64,000 nucleotides of DNA. It comes from Paenibacillus lupini. GTDB taxonomy: Bacteria; Bacillota; Bacilli; Paenibacillales; Paenibacillaceae. Made by a program: the position numbers and the translations under genes. The stretch is from positions 372,001-436,000 of the forward strand of contig NZ_JAASRW010000002.1 of NCBI RefSeq assembly GCF_011761355.1. Reading direction: 5' to 3'. Position 1 is the stretch's first letter. Each line of letters starts with the position of its first letter. This document shows positions 59,381 through 64,000 of this stretch, one piece after another. Under the pieces are notes generated by a model. It had not been told where the DNA came from. It was given only the letters and a program-made list of their open reading frames with translations, and did no database searches.

Positions 59381-59446
59381 TTATCATAACAAAATGTTTA
59401 TTCTAAATAAAAATCATTGCGCTTCATTCGCGATTTGTTATGATAA
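59381..59446. promoter_or_regulatory. Inverted repeat and promoter upstream of the ABC operon
   Basis: A perfect 13-base inverted repeat, TTATCATAACAAA (59381-59393) and TTTGTTATGATAA (59434-59446), has 40 bases between arms. A plausible promoter, TTGCGC (59417-59422) then TATGAT (59439-59444) with 16 bases between, puts the -10 inside the right arm. This suggests two operator half-units or sites for a regulator not encoded in the window. Confidence 0.5.
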
Positions 59447-59521
59447 TAATGTAAGCGCATGCATGGGATTGCGGCACACGAAAGCCAATCATCGCCGCAA
59501 CTGACTTATGGAGGTGGGGAG

Positions 59522-60235
59522 ATGAACGGGATGGAGAATCCCGCATTGACGCTGCTCGAAGCGCGCAGCGTCACACGGGTATTCGGCAAGGGAGACGGCA
59601 TGGTATATGCGCTCAAAGGCGCGACGCTCAGCGTTGGTCAGGGCCGGTTGATCGCCTTGAAGGGACGCTCCGGATCAGGCAAGACGACACTGCTCAATAT
59701 TATGGCCGCGCTTGACTCTCCAACCGAAGGCACCGTATTTTACAGCGGCAGAGACGGCAGCCGGATGACCGATCAACAGAAGAATGAGATGCGTAAGCGT
59801 GAAATCGGACTTATCTTCCAATCCTTCGCTCTTGTTCCTCATATGACGGCTTACGAGAATGTCGAGTTCAGCCTTCGCATCGCCGGCGTCCCGTCTACCG
59901 AGTGGAAAAAGCTGGCCGAACAGGCACTCTCATTCGTCGGGTTGGCCAGCCGCATGCATCATATGCCTCCAGAGCTCTCAGGCGGCGAGCAGCAGCGGAC
60001 GGCAATTGCCCGCGCAATCGCACACAAGCCACAACTCATTCTGGCCGACGAACCGACGGCAGAATTGGATTCGAGAATGGGCAAACAGGTTATGGAGGTA
60101 TTCCGCGAGCTTGTCCGGACTCAGGGAATCGCTATTGTCATGACAACGCACGACCCGCACATTATGGAACTGGTCGACGACGTATATGCATTGGAGGATG
60201 GTCGAATTGGAACGGAAAGCAGCAAGGAGGTATAA
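59522..60235 (+). CDS. ABC transporter ATP-binding protein (MacB/LolD type)
   Basis: This 237-residue ATPase has Walker A GRSGSGKTT, the Q-loop in IFQSFALVPHMTAYENVE, the signature LSGGEQQRTAIARAI, Walker B LILADEPTAELD and the switch His in TTHD. It belongs to the MacB/LolD-like export group that works with FtsX-type permeases. GGAGGTGGGGAG before the ATG at 59522 sets the start. The next gene starts inside its end. Together with the following lipoprotein and permease it forms a complete export system; the cargo is unknown. Confidence 0.9.
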   Translation: MNGMENPALTLLEARSVTRVFGKGDGMVYALKGATLSVGQGRLIALKGRSGSGKTTLLNIMAALDSPTEGTVFYSGRDGSRMTDQQKNEMRKREIGLIFQSFALVPHMTAYENVEFSLRIAGVPSTEWKKLAEQALSFVGLASRMHHMPPELSGGEQQRTAIARAIAHKPQLILADEPTAELDSRMGKQVMEVFRELVRTQGIAIVMTTHDPHIMELVDDVYALEDGRIGTESSKEV

Positions 60236-61241
60236 CCGCCGCTTAAGTGTGCTCGTCTTGCTGGTCGCAACCGCCGCCGTGTCTAGTGGCTGCAGCCTGC
60301 TGCCGCAGGAGCAATCTCCGCTGAAGCCCCCGCTCGTCAAGCCGGCGCAGACCGAAGCCCGGACGGTTGACGCTAAGCTGGGCAGCATCACAAGGCAGGT
60401 TACGGGTTCGGGCACGTTCGTGCCGACCAAGGTGGACTATTATCAATTTAAGGATAGCGGCGTAATCGAAAGCGTCAGCGTAAGGGCGGGAACCGCCGTC
60501 AAGAAAGGCGACGTTCTCGTGACATTGGAGAATGAGGGCATCGATATTGAGCTGATGCAGAAGGAACTGGAATACGAACGAAAGCTGCTTGCTCTGGAAG
60601 AAGCGGTTAGAAGCGGCAACCAGAGGCAAGCCAAGATCGCGCGGCTCGATTATAAGCTGGCAGAGTTAATGTTCGAGAAGACGAAAGAGAAGGCTTCTGC
60701 CTCGGTGATCAAGGCGGACGCAGACGGCATCGTCTCCTATTTCACCGACCTGATGCCGGGCGATCGGACGGAGCCAGGCCGCGTGCTGGCGGCGATCGCT
60801 GATCCATCGGGCATGCGGCTGGCATTGACGGCGACCAATAACCCTGTGCTGGCAGACATTAAAGTCGGCATGAAGGCTGAAGCGATGTTCCAAGGCCAGG
60901 TGTATGCGGGCAAAGTGACACAAACTCCCGCCTCCGCTCCGCAGACGGATGACGACAGGCTGCGCGAGGAATATTCCCGGACGTTATATGTCGAACTGGA
61001 AAGCTTGCCTGAAGGCGCAGCGCTGGGCAAGATGGCCGACGTCACAATCGTCGCCGCGCGGCGGGATAACGTGATCGTCGTACCGAAGGCCGGCGTGCGC
61101 ACCTATTTCGGCCGTACCTTCGTGCAGGTGCTCGACGGTGAACGCCGCAGGGAGCTCGATATCGAGACCGGCCTTGATACCGCGACCGAGGTTGAGATCG
61201 TCCAGGGCGTCGAGGATGGCATGAAGATCATTTTGCAGTAA
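60207..61241 (+). CDS. HlyD/MacA-like periplasmic-adaptor-type lipoprotein
   Basis: This roughly 344-residue protein has a lipoprotein signal (VSSGCSLLPQ). It then has the adaptor layout of membrane-fusion proteins: a lipoyl-like half GTFVPTKVDYYQFKDSGVIESVSVRAGTAVKKGDVLVTLE, a short helical hairpin, the second half ADGIVSYFTDLMPGDRTEPG, and a beta-barrel part ending in VPKAGVRTYFGRTFVQV. In Gram-positives such proteins support MacB-like exporters. TTG at 60207 lies nine bases from GGAGG and is the likely start; ATG 60198 abuts the site. It overlaps the ATPase gene by 29 bases. Confidence 0.85.
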   Translation: MERKAARRYNRRLSVLVLLVATAAVSSGCSLLPQEQSPLKPPLVKPAQTEARTVDAKLGSITRQVTGSGTFVPTKVDYYQFKDSGVIESVSVRAGTAVKKGDVLVTLENEGIDIELMQKELEYERKLLALEEAVRSGNQRQAKIARLDYKLAELMFEKTKEKASASVIKADADGIVSYFTDLMPGDRTEPGRVLAAIADPSGMRLALTATNNPVLADIKVGMKAEAMFQGQVYAGKVTQTPASAPQTDDDRLREEYSRTLYVELESLPEGAALGKMADVTIVAARRDNVIVVPKAGVRTYFGRTFVQVLDGERRRELDIETGLDTATEVEIVQGVEDGMKIILQ

Positions 61242-61273
61242 GTTCACGTAAGGAAACGGGGGAGCGTTAGGCC

Positions 61274-64000
61274 ATGTCCGTTCTCATCATGTTGTTCCGC
61301 AAGCTGGCAAGAAACCGCTGGCTAGCTGCCAGTCTGCTCGCGGGCATGCTGTGCTGCATCGCGCTGACATCCAGCATGCCGATTTATAAAAACGCCGTGC
61401 TCCGTTATATGCTGGTCCAAGATATGGACCACGGCTACGCGGAAACGGGCAATCATCCTGGCGTCGTCTCCATCGACATTACGATGCGCGACGACGATCC
61501 TAAAATTCAAGCTGCTATTATGAATCAGCTGGCCTCGTACTGGGCTTCCCACATTAAGGGCGGGGGTTTGAAGCTTCTGCTCGATCAGCGGATCATGGAA
61601 ACCGTCCGTTTCGCGCTTACGCCGGCCGACCCTTCGCGCATCAACGCGGAGGAGAAGCGTTCGGCCAAATTTGCCGCCCGTACCGGACTCGAAGACAAGG
61701 TGCGGGTCGTAGACGGCGTTCTCCCCAAGAAGGAGCCGGTGAACGGCGTATATGAAGTGATGGTTACGGACAACGCGCTCGTCGAGCTGAAGATGCTGCT
61801 AGGCCAGGAGTATATCATCGACGATCCGAGGAAGGACCGGAAAGCCATTCGCGTAAAGCCTGTCGCTGTCATCGCGGAGAGCGATTTGAGCGATGTTTAT
61901 TGGAGCCGCGCAAGCCTCGGTCCCGAGCGCAATACGCTGTTTCTGCCGGAGGAATTGTTCAGCCGCGATTTCGCGCAAGAAGGTCCGTTCGTCCTCTCGA
62001 AGATCGGGTCGCTTGCAGCGGCTGATTATACGAGGTTCGATATCCCAACAGCCGAATTTATGATTGATCTTAAATTAAACATGGCTGCCGACATGATGGG
62101 GAACTACAGTTTCTCCGTCAGCTCGTCGGTGTGGGTACCCGGCAGTGAAGCGATGACCGCCTATGCCGACCGGGAACAGACGCTTCGCAATTTGCTTTGG
62201 TCGCTCAACGTGCCACTTTTTATTCTGATCGGCTTCTACCTCTATATGGTCATGGGAATGCTGATCGAAAGGCAGAAGTCCGAGATCGCCGTGCTCCGCA
62301 GCCGCGGAGCGACAAGGCGGCATATCATGTCCATCTACGCGATGGAGCTTGGACTTATCGCTGTATTCGCGCTTGCAGCCGGCCCCGCCTTGGGGGCGGC
62401 GTTTACGCGGATGCTCGGTTCGACCAGCACGTTCCTAAGCTTCGTGGACCGTGGCGCGCTGGAGGTACAGATATCCGCCGAAAGCTGGCTGTACGCCGCT
62501 GGAGCTGCGATTGTCTCCTGGATTCTAGGCCTGGTCCCTGTCTTCTTGGCGACTGGCGATTCGATTGTCGACCAGAATCGTGCGAAAGCCCGCGAGGGGA
62601 AACGTCCGAAATGGCAGACTTTCGGCCTGGACATCGTTCTGTTGTGCCTCTCGTTCTATGGATACTACGTATACAGTCAGCGAATGCGCGATCTGGTTAA
62701 GCTTGGACTGGACGGAAAATCACTATCGGCGGATCCGCTGCTCTATACGGTGCCGACACTCTTCATTCTCGGAGCGAGCCTGCTGCTCATTCGCGCATAC
62801 CCGCTCATCGTATCATTCCTTTATCGGCTCGGCCGAAAGCGATGGTCGCCGCAGCTGTATTCCACGCTGCTGCTGGTCAGCCGGCGCAATCGCCTTTACC
62901 ATGGACTGATGGTTTTCCTAGTCCTGACGATTGGTACGGGTATTTATAACGCGAACACGGCGCGCACGATTAACGGCAACATGGAGGACCAGATCTGGTA
63001 TGCGAAGGGCAGCGACATCGTGCTGCGCCAGCATTGGCAAAGCGACGCCCCGCCGCCACCCGCGCCCGGTCAGGCCGGTCAAGAAAATCAACAGGCTGCA
63101 AAGGCTGCCCGGATCAACTATTTGGAGCCGCCGTTCGAATTGATTGAACGGCTTCCCGGCGTCGAGCAGGCGGCGAAAGTGTTCGTCAAGGAGGAATCGG
63201 AAGCATGGCTCGGCAACAAGAGCGGCAAGGTTCGGCTGATGGGCATCGATACCGACGCATTTGGCAAAGCCGCTTGGATGAAGGAGGGTCTGCTGCCTAA
63301 TCACTTCTATGCGTATTTGAACCTTATCGCGCCCGACGCAAATGCGGTGCTGATATCAAAAACGGCGGCCGATTATTACGGGGCGCAGGTCGGCGATGTT
63401 ATGGACATTGGCTGGGAAGGGCTGCGACCGACGCGGTTCATCGTCTACGGAATCATTGACTATTTTCCGACCTTTAATCCGAATCCCGCCTCTGTCGAGG
63501 AAACGCAGGATAACCGGAATCCGATGCTGATCATCGGCCATCTCGAGAAGATTCAAAACGAGCTGGCGATGGAACCCTACGATGCATGGATCAAGCTTGC
63601 GCCGGGGGCGGACCGCCAGAAACTACTACAAGCGGTCGAAGAAAATGGCATTGCGCTTGAGAAGTTCGAGGACACGATCGGCGAGATAGCTCAGAGCCGC
63701 CTCGATCCGTTCCGAATGGCGATTAACGGTGTCATGAGTCTGGGCTTTATCGTATCGCTCGTTATCAGCTTCATCGGCTTCATGCTCTTCTGGCTCTTGT
63801 CGCTGCAAGGACGCATGCTGCAGCTTGGTATCTACCGGGCGATGGGCATTTCGTTCCGGCAGCTTCTCGGCATGCTCGTCTTCGAGCAGTTGTTGACGAC
63901 GGGGGCGGGTTTCCTGATTGCAATCGCAACGGGCCTTGCCGCATGCCGAATCTTCGTGCCGCTCTATCAGCTTTCTTTCGATGTCGGGAAAATCGTGCCG
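61274..64000 (+). CDS. FtsX-type ABC transporter permease (3' end outside window)
   Basis: The frame is open for 909 codons to the window end. There is an N-terminal helix (about 14-34), a large extracellular domain, and a first FtsX-like membrane block from about 305 to 470 with EIAVLRSRGATRRHIMSIYAMELGL. Further helices lie near 490-560. A second extracellular domain contains a Pro/Gln/Ala-rich loop (near 590), and a second FtsX block starts about 815 (LQLGIYRAMGISFRQLLGMLVFEQLL). This fits the permease of the ATPase and adaptor encoded upstream. The ATG lies 32 bases after the adaptor stop with GGGGGAGCG upstream. The length beyond 64000 is unknown. Confidence 0.88.
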   Translation, partial: MSVLIMLFRKLARNRWLAASLLAGMLCCIALTSSMPIYKNAVLRYMLVQDMDHGYAETGNHPGVVSIDITMRDDDPKIQAAIMNQLASYWASHIKGGGLKLLLDQRIMETVRFALTPADPSRINAEEKRSAKFAARTGLEDKVRVVDGVLPKKEPVNGVYEVMVTDNALVELKMLLGQEYIIDDPRKDRKAIRVKPVAVIAESDLSDVYWSRASLGPERNTLFLPEELFSRDFAQEGPFVLSKIGSLAAADYTRFDIPTAEFMIDLKLNMAADMMGNYSFSVSSSVWVPGSEAMTAYADREQTLRNLLWSLNVPLFILIGFYLYMVMGMLIERQKSEIAVLRSRGATRRHIMSIYAMELGLIAVFALAAGPALGAAFTRMLGSTSTFLSFVDRGALEVQISAESWLYAAGAAIVSWILGLVPVFLATGDSIVDQNRAKAREGKRPKWQTFGLDIVLLCLSFYGYYVYSQRMRDLVKLGLDGKSLSADPLLYTVPTLFILGASLLLIRAYPLIVSFLYRLGRKRWSPQLYSTLLLVSRRNRLYHGLMVFLVLTIGTGIYNANTARTINGNMEDQIWYAKGSDIVLRQHWQSDAPPPPAPGQAGQENQQAAKAARINYLEPPFELIERLPGVEQAAKVFVKEESEAWLGNKSGKVRLMGIDTDAFGKAAWMKEGLLPNHFYAYLNLIAPDANAVLISKTAADYYGAQVGDVMDIGWEGLRPTRFIVYGIIDYFPTFNPNPASVEETQDNRNPMLIIGHLEKIQNELAMEPYDAWIKLAPGADRQKLLQAVEENGIALEKFEDTIGEIAQSRLDPFRMAINGVMSLGFIVSLVISFIGFMLFWLLSLQGRMLQLGIYRAMGISFRQLLGMLVFEQLLTTGAGFLIAIATGLAACRIFVPLYQLSFDVGKIVP

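Overview
The window reads as a chromosome segment of a low-to-mid GC, endospore-forming Firmicute close to Paenibacillus. The evidence is two spoVA gene sets, a cotS/cotSA-type coat pair, a cwlD-like amidase, the yqeG-yqeH-aroE-yhbY-nadD-yqeK-rsfS-yqeM cluster in Bacillus order, strong AGGAGG ribosome sites with frequent TTG and GTG starts, and YqzE, YqhG, YqhH, YhaO, YhaN and YkvI homologues. No transposase, integrase, phage gene or CRISPR array was found.

Layout. 1-3888: the end of a uronic-acid polysaccharide operon (heparinase II/III-like lyase, GH88 hydrolase, DUF2264 protein). 3947-9419: a sporulation block with a DUF1657 protein, a DUF421-DUF1657 fusion (2Duf type) and two tandem spoVAC-AD-AE sets. 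9438-16811: mprF, divergent from a moxR-DUF58-transglutaminase operon. 16889-23097: the yqeG to yqeM housekeeping operon for ribosome assembly, shikimate and NAD synthesis, with a CvfB-like gene inserted. 23104-24095: an unusual thymidine kinase and a small coiled-coil gene. 24204-27942: class Ib ribonucleotide reductase nrdI-nrdE-nrdF behind a candidate NrdR-controlled promoter and a long repeat-bearing leader. 28051-34678: a GyrI-like protein, PhzF, a frameshifted YjjG-type nucleotidase, a second HAD phosphatase, DUF2277, and a marR-DHA2 efflux-flavodoxin operon. 34862-43000: a diguanylate cyclase, a glycosyltransferase, the YhaO/YhaN nuclease-ATPase pair and YkvI. 43077-45699: two lipoproteins, xpt and two small unknown genes. 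45787-50009: twin tRNA-Leu(CAG) genes flanking cotS, cotSA, a UDP-glucose dehydrogenase and a small Cys/His-rich protein. 50154-55788: a deacetylase, cwlD, yqzE, a secreted unknown, yqhG and yqhH. 56158-58823: class II ribonucleotide reductase nrdJ. 59522-64000: an ABC export system (ATPase, HlyD-like lipoprotein, FtsX-type permease running off the end).

How it fits together. Several blocks serve the spore: calcium-dipicolinate channel proteins, coat proteins with glycan-precursor enzymes, and a cortex amidase. Two oxygen-differing ribonucleotide reductases each carry NrdR-box-like DNA, suggesting shared control of dNTP supply.

The strongest candidate for something undescribed is a repeated, hairpin-forming leader element. 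A core close to GCTTWCGAAGYAAG occurs six times at three loci, each time upstream of a gene. Next to the Shine-Dalgarno of nrdI and of the GyrI-like gene sits a stem of identical geometry but different sequence with paired changes; the third locus, upstream of the glycosyltransferase, has a longer related stem.
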